From the NCBI RefSeq assembly GCF_051851475.1, contig NZ_JBPUSJ010000002.1:372001-436000 (forward strand): 64,000 nt of DNA, written 5' to 3'. A model generated the notes under the pieces. That model was given only the letters and a program-made list of their open reading frames with translations. It was not told the origin of the DNA and ran no database searches. The stretch is from Carboxylicivirga taeanensis (lineage in GTDB: Bacteria; Bacteroidota; Bacteroidia; Bacteroidales; Marinilabiliaceae). How positions within the stretch are numbered: position 1 is the stretch's first letter; each line of letters opens with the position of its first letter. Made by a program: the position numbers and the translations under genes. This document shows, in pieces, positions 54,881 to 63,979 of this stretch.

Positions 54881-55666
54881 ATGAAACGAATAAGCCTGCT
54901 CACTTTACTTGTTTTTATTTCTGCTCATTTGCTTTTTGCTCAGCAGAAAAAGGAAGCTAAAAAAGATACGTATACACCTTATGAACTGCTTTCTAGTTAT
55001 TACAACACCAATTTTAGTCCGTTTAAGAAGAAAAATATTTATGTAGGATTGTCTTTTTCACTGGCCGACAAAAAGTTGCAAAATACTAATTATTTGTTTC
55101 AGGAGGTGATAGACGGGCAGCGCTTGAATTATGATCTTGTAGCTAAAGTTGGTTATTATACTGGTAATTATGGGATGGCAGGCCTAAATGTCAACTATTA
55201 TCAAAACCGGTTTGAAGGCACTATATTCAGAGACCCGGATACTCTACAGTCTAATTCCATTACCAGAGGGTTTGCCATTGTTCCGCACTTTAGATCTTCG
55301 GTGCCGCTTACCCCAAATGAGCGCTTGAGCTTTTTTACTGATGTAGGCCTTTCGTTTGGGATGGCACATAATTTAAAGCGCGAAACCAAGAACCATGATG
55401 ATGTAGATAAGCAATTTAGTAAGGACTATTATCTTGGGATAGGAATCAGTCCCGGCATTACCTTTTTTGCAATGGAGAATTTTGCTTTTGAGATGCAGTT
55501 AAACGTTTTGGGTTACCAGTTGCACATTTCGGAAACCCGAAAGAACGAGGGGCCGTTATCGCGCGAAGTAAGGCAAAATGTGAATTTCAATATCGATATC
55601 CTGTCGCTCGAATTAGGGTTAGCCTATTATTTTGGCTCAAAAAAAATGAGAAGAGGTGTTGGTTAA
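54881..55666 (+). CDS. Exported outer-membrane beta-barrel-like protein
   Basis: The 261-residue protein has a signal peptide (MKRISLLTLLVFISAHLLFAQ). The remainder alternates short strands (NIYVGLSFSLADK, LVAKVGYYTGNYGMAGLNVNYY, SFFTDVGLSFGMAHNL, LSLELGLAYYFGSKK), consistent with a 10- to 12-stranded barrel. No named family is recognised. It is followed after 34 bp by a PCMD lipoprotein gene on the same strand, indicating an operon. Confidence 0.8.
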   Translation: MKRISLLTLLVFISAHLLFAQQKKEAKKDTYTPYELLSSYYNTNFSPFKKKNIYVGLSFSLADKKLQNTNYLFQEVIDGQRLNYDLVAKVGYYTGNYGMAGLNVNYYQNRFEGTIFRDPDTLQSNSITRGFAIVPHFRSSVPLTPNERLSFFTDVGLSFGMAHNLKRETKNHDDVDKQFSKDYYLGIGISPGITFFAMENFAFEMQLNVLGYQLHISETRKNEGPLSREVRQNVNFNIDILSLELGLAYYFGSKKMRRGVG

Positions 55667-55700
55667 AATGAAGTAATAACGAATCGATAATGCATCAACT

Positions 55701-56789
55701 ATGTACAAAAAGCTACTTATATCCTCAGGACCCTTTTTATTAGCTATGTTGTTAATTCAATCATGCATAAAGGAAGATTTTTTTGGCTTATCTCCCTATG
55801 GCAATATAAAAGACATCGTGCTAAGTAATCAGGCAGGTAATGCCAAAATTGTTAACGATAGTAACCAGGTTATTGTTGAAATACCGGGAGGCGTTGATTT
55901 ATCACACATACAAATTCAGTCCATTAAGCTCTCGTCTTTTGCTAAATCAGATAAAAACGTCGGCGATGTTTTAGATCTCAATACTTCGCAAACTATTACC
56001 GTAACAGCTGAGGATGGCAGTCAACACATTTGGGCAGTCATTTCCTTTGTGGCGTCAGCGAATCCGCAGCTGGCGAATGGAGATTTTAGTTTGTGGTACA
56101 AAACAGCATCAGACTATTATGAACCGGGCGAGAGTGCGTCCAATACCATTTGGGGTACCGGTAACCCAGGCACTCAAATATTAGGTAAACTGGCCACAAC
56201 GCCCATTGATTTAGGCGACAGTAATCTGGCTGCAATGATGGAAACGCTCGATAATGGGAAATTAGCCGGCACTTTTGGAGCTCCTATTTCGGCAGGATCA
56301 ATATTTACGGGTGTATTTAATCCGGATAAAATTAACCCGTCGGATCCACAGGCAGCCATTGAGTTTGGGACGCCATTTGCCGGAAGGCCATTAAAATTGC
56401 GCTTCAAATACAATTACTTGCCTGGGGCAGAAAATAAGGATAAACAAGGAAATATTTTAAGCTATGGCGATGCTTGTGATGTATATGCTTTGCTCGAAGT
56501 GCGATTGGGGGGCAAAACAGAAAGGTTGGCTACGGCGTGGTTCCGAAGTGAGCAGGCACAAAGTGAACTGGTAACGCAGGAGGTGGCCTTTACATACGGA
56601 GAGCTGGATAAGGCATTTCCCGACTACATGTTTCCCACCGATCATGACTTTGTCAGTGCTGATTCAGCCAGTTTTATACTGCCAACACACATCGTATTTG
56701 TTGCATCTTCCAGTTTCGACGGGGCTAATTTTGCCGGAGCAATTGGCAGTAGCTTAATTATTGATGATGTTGAGTTGTTGTACGAATAG
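55701..56789 (+). CDS. PCMD-domain lipoprotein
   Basis: The 362-residue lipoprotein has the lipobox LIQSC, acylated at the Cys before IKEDFF. An Ig-like N-terminal domain (~30-115, IKDIVLSNQAGNAKIV to QHIWAVISF) precedes a C-terminal PCMD-type jelly-roll domain (~120-362), recognisable from NGDFSLWYK and IWGTGNPG, and from PLKLRFKYNYLPG. Such proteins in Bacteroidota are surface lipoproteins with presumed carbohydrate-related roles. It is co-transcribed with the barrel protein upstream. Confidence 0.85.
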   Translation: MYKKLLISSGPFLLAMLLIQSCIKEDFFGLSPYGNIKDIVLSNQAGNAKIVNDSNQVIVEIPGGVDLSHIQIQSIKLSSFAKSDKNVGDVLDLNTSQTITVTAEDGSQHIWAVISFVASANPQLANGDFSLWYKTASDYYEPGESASNTIWGTGNPGTQILGKLATTPIDLGDSNLAAMMETLDNGKLAGTFGAPISAGSIFTGVFNPDKINPSDPQAAIEFGTPFAGRPLKLRFKYNYLPGAENKDKQGNILSYGDACDVYALLEVRLGGKTERLATAWFRSEQAQSELVTQEVAFTYGELDKAFPDYMFPTDHDFVSADSASFILPTHIVFVASSSFDGANFAGAIGSSLIIDDVELLYE

Positions 56790-57115
56790 GAAATGGCGTG
56801 CTGCTGTCTTATGGGCAAAATGTATAATCCGTTATTATAAATACAGGCTACACGTTGGTGGTGTCTGTTAAATGGCATACAAGGCTAATCCCTTACTGCT
56901 GGAGTGTGTCAGCTGCTTTCTTTTTCATATTTAGCCCAGCGGTTATATTTCGACAGCAACTGTTTCAGGTTATACTCAAACAGATAGTGTTTATTGCTGT
57001 TTTTGCCTTCGCAGAAGCTAAAATTCACTAAAAACCGCCATAGCCTAGCAAGCTTCATGGCGGTTTGATTTTTAATTTGCGTATCAAAAGTTACTTAATG
57101 TAAGCACTTTCAGCG
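56790..57115. other. Convergent intergenic region with a bidirectional terminator
   Basis: No gene is seen between the PCMD lipoprotein and the convergent cold-shock gene apart from the hairpin at 57032-57066. Confidence 0.5.
57032..57066. terminator. Probable bidirectional terminator
   Basis: AAACCGCCAT and ATGGCGGTTT form a perfect 10-bp stem with a 15-nt loop between two convergent genes. The plus side is followed by GATTTTTAATTT. Either gene could use it. Confidence 0.7.
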
Positions 57116-57562
57116 TTAGATTTTCTTTATGCGGACGGCATTCAAGCCCTTTAAACCTTGTTCTATTTCAAAAGAAACCTGATTGTTTTCGCTTACTTCA
57201 TCTATCAAGCCATTTACGTGAAAGAAATATTTTTCTTTCGTTTCAAGGTCGATAATAAAACCAAAGCCTTTTGAAGTATCAAAATAATCTACTCTTCCTT
57301 TCCGGATCGGATCAAACTCTTCTTCTTCTCTTTTAGGAATACTAATTTCAATACTTTCTGCGCTAACCTTCTCCTTTTTTGTTGGATCGGGAGGTGTTTC
57401 TGTGATATTGCCATACTCATCTACATAGGCAATCATATCATCAAGCTTAGAGCTTTTGGAGTTCGCTTTACGCTCTTCTTGCTTTTTTTGCTTATCCTGT
57501 CGTTTTTTCAAACGTTTTTTCTCTTTTTCTTTTTTGCTAAATGTCTGTTGCGATTTCGCCAT
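57116..57562 (-). CDS. Cold-shock-domain protein with lysine-rich N-terminal extension
   Basis: The 148-residue RNA-binding protein has a C-terminal cold-shock domain (~85-148) with RNP1-like KGFGFI and RNP2-like YFFHV. The first ~40 residues are almost entirely Lys, Arg, Glu and Gln and likely disordered or helical. Classical CspA is about 70 residues, so the doubled length is notable but known in Bacteroidota. It probably acts as an RNA chaperone. It is a single gene, convergent with the PCMD lipoprotein. Confidence 0.88.
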   Translation of the reverse strand: MAKSQQTFSKKEKEKKRLKKRQDKQKKQEERKANSKSSKLDDMIAYVDEYGNITETPPDPTKKEKVSAESIEISIPKREEEEFDPIRKGRVDYFDTSKGFGFIIDLETKEKYFFHVNGLIDEVSENNQVSFEIEQGLKGLNAVRIKKI

Positions 57563-58039
57563 TCTTAGTTTTTATTATTCTACTATCGCCAAAAGTAATG
57601 ATTCCATCTTTGATTTGCACATTTCTTTAAAAAGTAAATCATGCATTTTTATCAGTGGCGGGGTTTATTGGTCAAGTTTTATACAACATATTAACGCTCT
57701 AAACCTTATACAATCTATATTATAACACATTTTGATTAACGAATACCATGCCGATTAAATTTGAGACGGTTTGCCAGAAAGGTTTGTCCGGTTTTTCTTT
57801 TTTTTAATGAAAAGAAGACAAAGAGTCGTATGGTTTTCATCAGGAATGCCTGAGCACGTAAAATATTTGGCAGGGTAAATAAGCCGCATTTGCTAAGATT
57901 AGTTACTTGAGATAAGCATAAAATGTAGTTGCTTGTTTCACAATGCAATAAAATTATTGAAGAAAATGATTGCTCGAAACCCTTGTTTTATTGCATAAAT
58001 TGTATTGTTTTGTGTCAAAAATTTAGATACTGAAGAACC
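57563..58039. other. Intergenic region, nothing recognised
   Basis: This is an AT-rich gap of 477 bp between divergent genes. I see no tRNA, terminator or convincing ORF; a 70-codon minus frame (57948-57736) has no protein-like features. It probably contains the promoters of both flanking genes. Confidence 0.4.
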
Positions 58040-58555
58040 ATGTTAGGAAAATACATCCGATTAGTATTAGCAATACTTACAACTATAATTTCTGTCTTTC
58101 TTTTTATTAATGGCTTTATTGGCTGGGGCGTGCTGGCTGTGTTCATTTCCTTGCTGCTGGCATTATTTCAGTTTAAGAATGAGATGAACCTGTTTGCTTT
58201 CTATTTGATTCGTAAAAACAAGTTTGCATCAGCTGAAAGTTTTCTTTCAAAAGTAAAGCGTCCTGGGAACATGATAAAAAGTCAAGAGGCTTACTATTAC
58301 TATTTGTTGGGCTTGACACAAGCGCAGACTCATCAACCAAACCTGGCTGAAAAAAGTTTGAAGAAAGCATTATCAACCGGACTTAGGCTGAAAAGTGATC
58401 AGGCAATGGCAAAGCTGAATCTTGCTGGTTTCTATTTATCGAAGAGAAATAAAAAATTAGCCAAAATATATGTGTTAGAGGCCAAGAAATTGGACACACA
58501 AAAAATGCTGACGGCGCAGATTAGAGAAGTGGAAAACATGATGAAACGAATATAG
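58040..58555 (+). CDS. Small membrane protein with TPR-like repeats
   Basis: The 171-residue protein has two adjacent membrane helices at residues ~7-26 and 28-45, and then about 125 cytosolic or periplasmic residues with TPR-like helix pairs (SQEAYYYYLLGLTQAQTHQPNLAEKSLKKAL, SDQAMAKLNLAGFYLSKRNKKLAKIYVLEAKKL). No named family is recognised. It probably anchors a protein-protein interaction module in the inner membrane. It has a strong terminator downstream. Confidence 0.78.
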   Translation: MLGKYIRLVLAILTTIISVFLFINGFIGWGVLAVFISLLLALFQFKNEMNLFAFYLIRKNKFASAESFLSKVKRPGNMIKSQEAYYYYLLGLTQAQTHQPNLAEKSLKKALSTGLRLKSDQAMAKLNLAGFYLSKRNKKLAKIYVLEAKKLDTQKMLTAQIREVENMMKRI

Positions 58556-58697
58556 GTATTGGCTGAAATAGCAATGGACTTGAGGGCATGAATTTTATTG
58601 TATGCTACGTAAGTTAACCAAGGTCTCAGGCTATTTTCGATTTAGTGCACTTTTAGCTGTTTTCTGCTGGCGGTATCCAAGTAACGGTGTAAGAAAT

Positions 58698-58736
58698 AAA
58701 TCTCACAAGGGGATATGCCCAGGTGAGATTTTTTTT
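58698..58736 (+). terminator. Intrinsic terminator
   Basis: AAATCTCAC and GTGAGATTT form a 9-bp stem with a loop of about 16 nt, followed by a T-run. It lies downstream of the TPR-like gene. Confidence 0.8.
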
Positions 58737-58793
58737 ATGGCAGTATTTTACGATGTTTTCTAAATCTATCCCGAACATCTCGCCTCAAATTAT

Positions 58794-60017
58794 TTATAAC
58801 AATGATATTCCAAAAATTACATTTAAACTATTATAGTTTGAGCTCCAATACATGTAATCGGATAGTAGTTCACGGTTTGTGTTATAACGCATTTCTAAGC
58901 TATATTTATCTTTGTATTTATAACCTATCCCAAAAGCTAGGTTTCTTCCTGATTTAATTTCAAGTTCATTTAGCGTTATATTCCCGTTTCTTAATATTTT
59001 AATGTCTGAATAATTAGAAAAGTCAACAACATAAGAAATGTTTGCAAATAATTTCGATTTATCATTCAAATAAAAATAGTGTCGTACACCTATTGGTACT
59101 TCAATTGACTTGTAATCAACTTTAGAAACAATACTTCCTCCTGAAAGATTGCTTATTTCTTTTACTTGTTCTGATTTATAGTATTGATAAGTTGGTTCAA
59201 TTACTATCCCCCATTTATTTTTATTAAAGGGCAGAATGAATTCAGCTTCAATTCCAAACCTAATTCCAAGTTTATTTGCAAAATCAGTATTTCTAGTCTC
59301 GTATATTGAATTTTGAATATCTAAACTGCTATAATTTAACCCTGGCCTGATAGCCAAATTAAACAAATCTTGTTTTTGCTTTGGTTTATAATTGACATAA
59401 TCTGAGTTTGTACATTCATTGTATTTTATAAAAACTCTTTCTATGTCTTTTTTAGAATATCTGATATTTTTTATATCCTTTAATCCAATATTTTTACATT
59501 TCAAATTTAAAAATAGCTGCTGCTTAAAGTATTCATTTTTAGAAACAATGTCGTTGTCAATATAGCTCTTATAAACCAATTGAGTTATTTCAGAATCTTC
59601 AAGCTTATAAAATAGTCGAGTTAAATTACCATCAACATAAATAAATAAGGATGCCGGCCCCTCAATAAGTACTTTTAAAAATAATTTTTCTTCTTTAAAA
59701 TGAGGGTTTCGTTCAGAACTCATTGTATTTATTTGTTCACTAGATCGGTCTATATTAGTTGTAGCTCTTATATACTTGGAAACGTTATTAATTCCAAATT
59801 CCTTTACTGTTTGAATAGTTGCTTTTTGAACAGATTCGTTTGGGGAAAGTTTGTATTCGAACTCTGTTGGATTATTTCTCCAGTCAACATTTTTAATTAA
59901 ACATTCAATTTTTTTGTTTGATTCATCAATGAAATAGCCATCTTCAAACACAATTTGAGAATATGATTCAATGCATGAAATTGTAAGTAATGCTAATATT
60001 AATAATTGTTTTCCCAT
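58794..60017 (-). CDS. Exported outer-membrane beta-barrel protein, AT-rich
   Basis: The 407-residue protein has a signal peptide (MGKQLLILALLTISCIESYSQ). A N-terminal ~200-residue soluble part (GYFIDESNKKIECLIKNVDWRNNPTEFEYKL) precedes a C-terminal OmpA/PorT-like barrel (~210-407, LFNLAIRPGLNYSSLDI to LNVIFGISLL). This N-terminal part plus barrel architecture is common in Bacteroidota and has no known function. Codon use is much more AT-rich than the core genes, marking the start of an acquired region at the right of the window. Confidence 0.83.
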   Translation of the reverse strand: MGKQLLILALLTISCIESYSQIVFEDGYFIDESNKKIECLIKNVDWRNNPTEFEYKLSPNESVQKATIQTVKEFGINNVSKYIRATTNIDRSSEQINTMSSERNPHFKEEKLFLKVLIEGPASLFIYVDGNLTRLFYKLEDSEITQLVYKSYIDNDIVSKNEYFKQQLFLNLKCKNIGLKDIKNIRYSKKDIERVFIKYNECTNSDYVNYKPKQKQDLFNLAIRPGLNYSSLDIQNSIYETRNTDFANKLGIRFGIEAEFILPFNKNKWGIVIEPTYQYYKSEQVKEISNLSGGSIVSKVDYKSIEVPIGVRHYFYLNDKSKLFANISYVVDFSNYSDIKILRNGNITLNELEIKSGRNLAFGIGYKYKDKYSLEMRYNTNRELLSDYMYWSSNYNSLNVIFGISLL

Positions 60018-60309
60018 ATAATCTAATATTTAAACCCTTCAATTGGTTAATTATGTTTTATTGATTGAGTTGTAATAATGTTCGTGAACATATAGCTTCG
60101 CCTACTCAGTCACACATGTTATGCCGAACTGAGTTATGTAAATTTGGTTAATGTATTGAGGTATCATTTTCGATAGTCCAAAAGTCTAATCGCAATCAGC
60201 TCTATCTTCCTTTTGTCTTACTTGTAAACCTTCCTGCAATAAGTTTTTATCCATCCGCTAATAATACTTTGACACAAATTTTATTCATCATAAAAAAACT
60301 TAATTTTTT
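60018..60309. other. Intergenic region with inverted repeats near the recombinase gene
   Basis: ATGTTC-GT-GAACAT (60078-60091) and ACTCAGT (60104-60110) with ACTGAGT (60128-60134) are visible. They lie downstream of the recombinase gene end and could be recombination or terminator structures. No ORF is seen. Confidence 0.4.
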
Positions 60310-61707
60310 TCATAAATCCAAGTCGTCCAGCGGGCTTTTTAGCTTACAGATATCCCGCTTTGATACGTAGGTGTATATCTGTGTTGTTTTGGTGCTACTA
60401 TGTCCTAATAGCTTTTGTATGTTGCGTATATCCATGCCGGTGTCATGCAGATGAGTCGCAAAGGAATGGCGGAGCATATGAGGTGTTACGTGCTTATCTA
60501 TCCCTGCATTTTCTGCCGCCTTTTTTAATATTTTTTGCACACTACTCGAGCTGTATACACCACCTTTCTGACCTTCAAACAGGTAGTCGTTTGGTTGCTC
60601 TTTTCTTAGATAAGTCTGTAATAGGGGAGCTAGTTTTTCCGGCAAGCTGACGATACGGCTTTTATCTCCTTTCCCGTTTTTTATTGTGATTACTTTTCGA
60701 TTGAAATTTACATCTTCCACTCTCAGGTTTATTAATTCGCCGCACCTTATACCCGTTGCATACAGCATGTAAAGGATGCATTTATGTTTAGTGTTCATGT
60801 TCAGACTAAGTAAGGCTGCAACTTCCTCTTTTTCTATTGTTTTGGGCAGCGTAAGCCGTTTTTTAGGGCGGGGCAGGTTAAAAGAGCCGGGCTCTCTTTC
60901 CGAAAATGCCGATAGGAAACGTTTTACAGCACTCACTACAATGTTTTGCGCCGATCGGGAATAGCTTAATTCTTCTCGCAGAAAAAACAGGTAGTCTTGA
61001 ATTTCTTCATCGGATAAATCACCTACGGGTTTACCATCGTAATAATTCTTCAGCTTTTTGATTTGGCTGGCGTAATTTTCAATGGTGCGTTTCCCTGCGC
61101 CTTGTAAGGTCATTAGTTTAATAAAATTGAACACCTCTTTATCATCTCTATAATTTTGTTTGTCTAAATGACGCTGAATTTTTTCGTTATGTTTCACATG
61201 AACTTTAATATGACAGCCCTGACTCGTAAAGTAATTATTGAGACTTTCTTTCGTTTTCTGATAGTCGGGGACGATCCAAAATCGACGCTTGGATTCATAC
61301 GCAAAGCCTTGCGAATTCAGGAAATCCACCCAGCTTTTTTTATAAACTGTTGGAAGTTTCAGGTAGGATTTTTCATTGATTAGCACAATGGAAACTATCG
61401 GAGGTGGCAGAGTAGGCGACCCTATTTGAGGTGTTGTGTTGTGAAGATATACCGGTTTGGTATTCTTATATTGATCGGTTGGATTTAAGTACTTGGTGCT
61501 GATGAATGCGAATGGTTTCAGATCCCATGTCAGTTGTTGAATGGTGCTTTGTTGGTCGCGCATGTAGTGGCATTTATACTGCTGGCTGTAGTAGACATAA
61601 GTCAATTTGGTAATATTTGCCTCTAGTTGTGGGTTGGCAAAAAAGAATAATTTAATTAAGGGAGTGGTACCATGCACAAAGCGATTGAGGAAAATAGTAG
61701 GCTTCAT
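60310..61707 (-). CDS. Tyrosine recombinase/integrase with extended N-terminus
   Basis: The 465-residue site-specific recombinase has a C-terminal catalytic domain (~285-460) with the conserved Arg in GIRCGELI, Lys in NGKGDKSR, His-x-x-Arg in HMLRHSF, His in LGHSSTKTTQ and Tyr in QIYTY. A SAM-like core-binding domain precedes it (~185-270, LMTLQGAGKRTIENY). The first ~165 residues hold two similar short modules, one ending in KCHYMRD and the other in RRFWIVPD. It is XerD/integron-integrase-like. It could serve a mobile element. It is divergent from a zinc-ribbon gene. Confidence 0.92.
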   Translation of the reverse strand: MKPTIFLNRFVHGTTPLIKLFFFANPQLEANITKLTYVYYSQQYKCHYMRDQQSTIQQLTWDLKPFAFISTKYLNPTDQYKNTKPVYLHNTTPQIGSPTLPPPIVSIVLINEKSYLKLPTVYKKSWVDFLNSQGFAYESKRRFWIVPDYQKTKESLNNYFTSQGCHIKVHVKHNEKIQRHLDKQNYRDDKEVFNFIKLMTLQGAGKRTIENYASQIKKLKNYYDGKPVGDLSDEEIQDYLFFLREELSYSRSAQNIVVSAVKRFLSAFSEREPGSFNLPRPKKRLTLPKTIEKEEVAALLSLNMNTKHKCILYMLYATGIRCGELINLRVEDVNFNRKVITIKNGKGDKSRIVSLPEKLAPLLQTYLRKEQPNDYLFEGQKGGVYSSSSVQKILKKAAENAGIDKHVTPHMLRHSFATHLHDTGMDIRNIQKLLGHSSTKTTQIYTYVSKRDICKLKSPLDDLDL

Positions 61708-61833
61708 AACGTTTGGTTTTTGTTTAACAGCATTAAACTCATGTTTTCAGTCTCCAATTAACGGGATAATCACACTTAAAGCCAATTTATTAGTATATTT
61801 ATACGTATATTAACCGTTTAACTCAACAACTAG

Positions 61834-62217
61834 ATGTCAAGCTGCCCCTATTGCAACGAAGTAATTACTGGTCGAAGTGATAAGAAGTATTGCTCCCCTT
61901 ATTGTAAGTCGGCTTATCATTATCGGCAAAGCAAACAAAAAGAGAGTTCACTATTCAGAACCATTGATCAACACCTAAAAAACAACAGGCGGTTACTAAA
62001 GCTCTACAATAAAGCAGGTAAAGCCACTGTTCGCAAGGCGACCTTACTTGCTGAAGGGTTCGTTCCCAAATATTTCACCCATTATTGGAAAGCACAAAAC
62101 GGAAATCTGTATTTATTTTGTTATGAATATGGTTTTATGGAAGTCAAAGAGAATGATGCCCTCAAGTATGTTCTGATCACCTGGCAAAATTATATGGAAC
62201 GATCGGGCGAAACTTAA
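61834..62217 (+). CDS. Small zinc-ribbon protein
   Basis: The 127-residue protein begins with a zinc-ribbon: CPYC at residues 4-7, then YCSPYCKSAYHYRQ, a typical CxxC plus CxxxC arrangement. The rest is helical and basic (NNRRLLKLYNKAGKATVRKATLL), and the C-terminus is aromatic. I recall it as a DUF2116-like family common in Bacteroidota; function is not known, and nucleic-acid binding is plausible. It starts 126 bp from the divergently transcribed recombinase gene, so the two share a promoter region. Confidence 0.8.
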   Translation: MSSCPYCNEVITGRSDKKYCSPYCKSAYHYRQSKQKESSLFRTIDQHLKNNRRLLKLYNKAGKATVRKATLLAEGFVPKYFTHYWKAQNGNLYLFCYEYGFMEVKENDALKYVLITWQNYMERSGET

Positions 62218-63055
62218 TTGCAACAGAAGGGCTTGGTATTGTGGGGTGTCCTTTGCAGTTATGGGGTTACCATGTTTACTTACCCTGATTTTGTCCGCGA
62301 CTCGCTATTTTGATATAATTGACTATAAGAAAAGGTAATTTAAACTGCTTTGGCACAAAAAAGTCACACTCAAGACAGGTCCTTTAACAAATAGTTTGTT
62401 GCCATTCAAGGTGAGGTCGAGGTTTGATGCAAAAGTGTTCGCATAAACGTGCTAAAATCAATTAAAGACATTTTCTTTCCGCCAAACTGGCCCTACAGCA
62501 AAAAGCTTGCTATTATTACGTGCTGCAAGATACAAGATCTTTGCTCTGTCCGTTCAAAACCTCTTTGAATTGATTTCTTTTTCCAACGCACGAGGCTTCT
62601 TTCTGTTTTCTTTTGCCATGCCAGGCTGTCTAAAATAAGGTTGCTTATTCATCTTATTAACTTAATACCTGTTGAATATTAAATATTGCTTCTCAAACTA
62701 ATAATTCGATAATTCATTATGATTATTACAAGAGGGCTTGTTTGTTATGTATTTTAATAATCTTAACAAAGGTATTCACTTCCTAGTATCGTATGTATTT
62801 TGTTTTCTAGATGTTTGTGGTTGGCTATAAGTAGTGTATGGTGAGTGGAGGAGGTGTTGATTGCTTACTATGTTGATAACATATTGGTTATAAGACTTGT
62901 GTATTCGCTTTATTTTGAGGGTTAAATTAATTGATTATGCATTATTTAGAATCATTTTATTTGTATTTGATATTGTAACAAATGTTAAAACATTAAGTAC
63001 AATAGGGAGTTTGTTATGTTTAGATAAATTAATATGTGTGTTAATTATAAAATAG
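62218..63055. other. Long AT-rich intergenic region
   Basis: This gap of 838 bp has no convincing gene, repeat or RNA. On the minus strand a 21-codon frame (62619-62554, MAKENRKKPRALEKEINSKR) and further open stretches beyond its stop could be a decayed gene. From about 62640 onward the DNA is very AT-rich, and no function is seen. Confidence 0.4.
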
Positions 63056-63979
63056 ATGTGTAAGCGTTATAATATAAGGGGTATTCTAGTGATTTTTATC
63101 GTATTGGTCTCTTCTAATACGATGGGACAGCTGCAGGATAGTATCGGAATCCAATGGAGAAATGGCCTAGCGGATTATGCTTTGGAGGAAAAGTTAGTGT
63201 CTGATAATTCAGCAGATAGTCTTATTTCGATTCTGACTGGCTTTAGTTTGGATACAACTATCTATGTCCGTTATAAAGCTTATGAGTTATTTTATAAAAA
63301 AGCCTTAACCCTTCAATCACATAAAAGACTTTCTCTTATTGAACAAATTGTTGAGGGGTGTCATGATTCTGATTTCAATATACAGCTAGCTTGCATTGGC
63401 TATTTAAAAAGATTCTCAAATGAGGAGTTTAATCAGCAGTTACTGTCCGAATTGAATAGTCTTTTGAGCGGAGGACGTTTGTCTGTAAATAAAGAATATA
63501 TGCTGTTGGCAGGCTATTTAGGTTTTGGAAAAGAACAACTGCAGCGTAGGTTACTTGCACAAGATAGATTTAGTCCCATACAGCAATACTGGATGCATTT
63601 GGCACTGGCAAGGATGGGAGAAGTTTCAAGTGTTGACTATTGTCTAAAACAGGCTTCAGAAATTAAAAACGTCCATAGCAAGGTGATGTATATAGTACCT
63701 CAGCTTATATATACACGCCAGCGTGCGGCAGTTAACCATTGCATTGAGATGCTTTATATTGATGAAAAACTATGCTACTCTTCAGATCCTGATAACAATA
63801 ATATGGTTTGCTGCGGTTATCGAATCATGGAGTTGCTCGCGCCTGTTATTGTAAATTATCCGTATGAAGTTGATTTCAGTGGAATGCTTATAGCAAAAGA
63901 TTATGAAGAAGCGTTGATTGAAATTCGAGAATGGCTACTTATTAATCAGGATTATCAACTTACAACAACCACTTATTAA
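63056..63979 (+). CDS. Exported helical-repeat protein of unknown function
   Basis: The 307-residue protein has a signal-like N-terminus (RYNIRGILVIFIVLVSSNTMGQ). The mature part is all helical in ~35-residue pairs (SADSLISILTGFSLD, IQLACIGYLKRFSNEEF, PIQQYWMHLALARMGEVSSVDYCL), as in HEAT-type repeats. Several Cys residues cluster near the end (LCYSS and MVCCGYR). No family is recognised. DNA is AT-rich, like the rest of the right end. It ends 21 bp before the window edge. Confidence 0.78.
   Translation: MCKRYNIRGILVIFIVLVSSNTMGQLQDSIGIQWRNGLADYALEEKLVSDNSADSLISILTGFSLDTTIYVRYKAYELFYKKALTLQSHKRLSLIEQIVEGCHDSDFNIQLACIGYLKRFSNEEFNQQLLSELNSLLSGGRLSVNKEYMLLAGYLGFGKEQLQRRLLAQDRFSPIQQYWMHLALARMGEVSSVDYCLKQASEIKNVHSKVMYIVPQLIYTRQRAAVNHCIEMLYIDEKLCYSSDPDNNNMVCCGYRIMELLAPVIVNYPYEVDFSGMLIAKDYEEALIEIREWLLINQDYQLTTTTY

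Noticed and set aside
57736..57948. 70-codon minus-strand frame
   Set aside because: It has low-complexity composition in an AT-rich gap, with no conserved features.
62554..62619. 21-codon minus-strand ORF starting MAKENRKKP
   Set aside because: It is too short and isolated. It may be a remnant, but there is no support for a functional gene.
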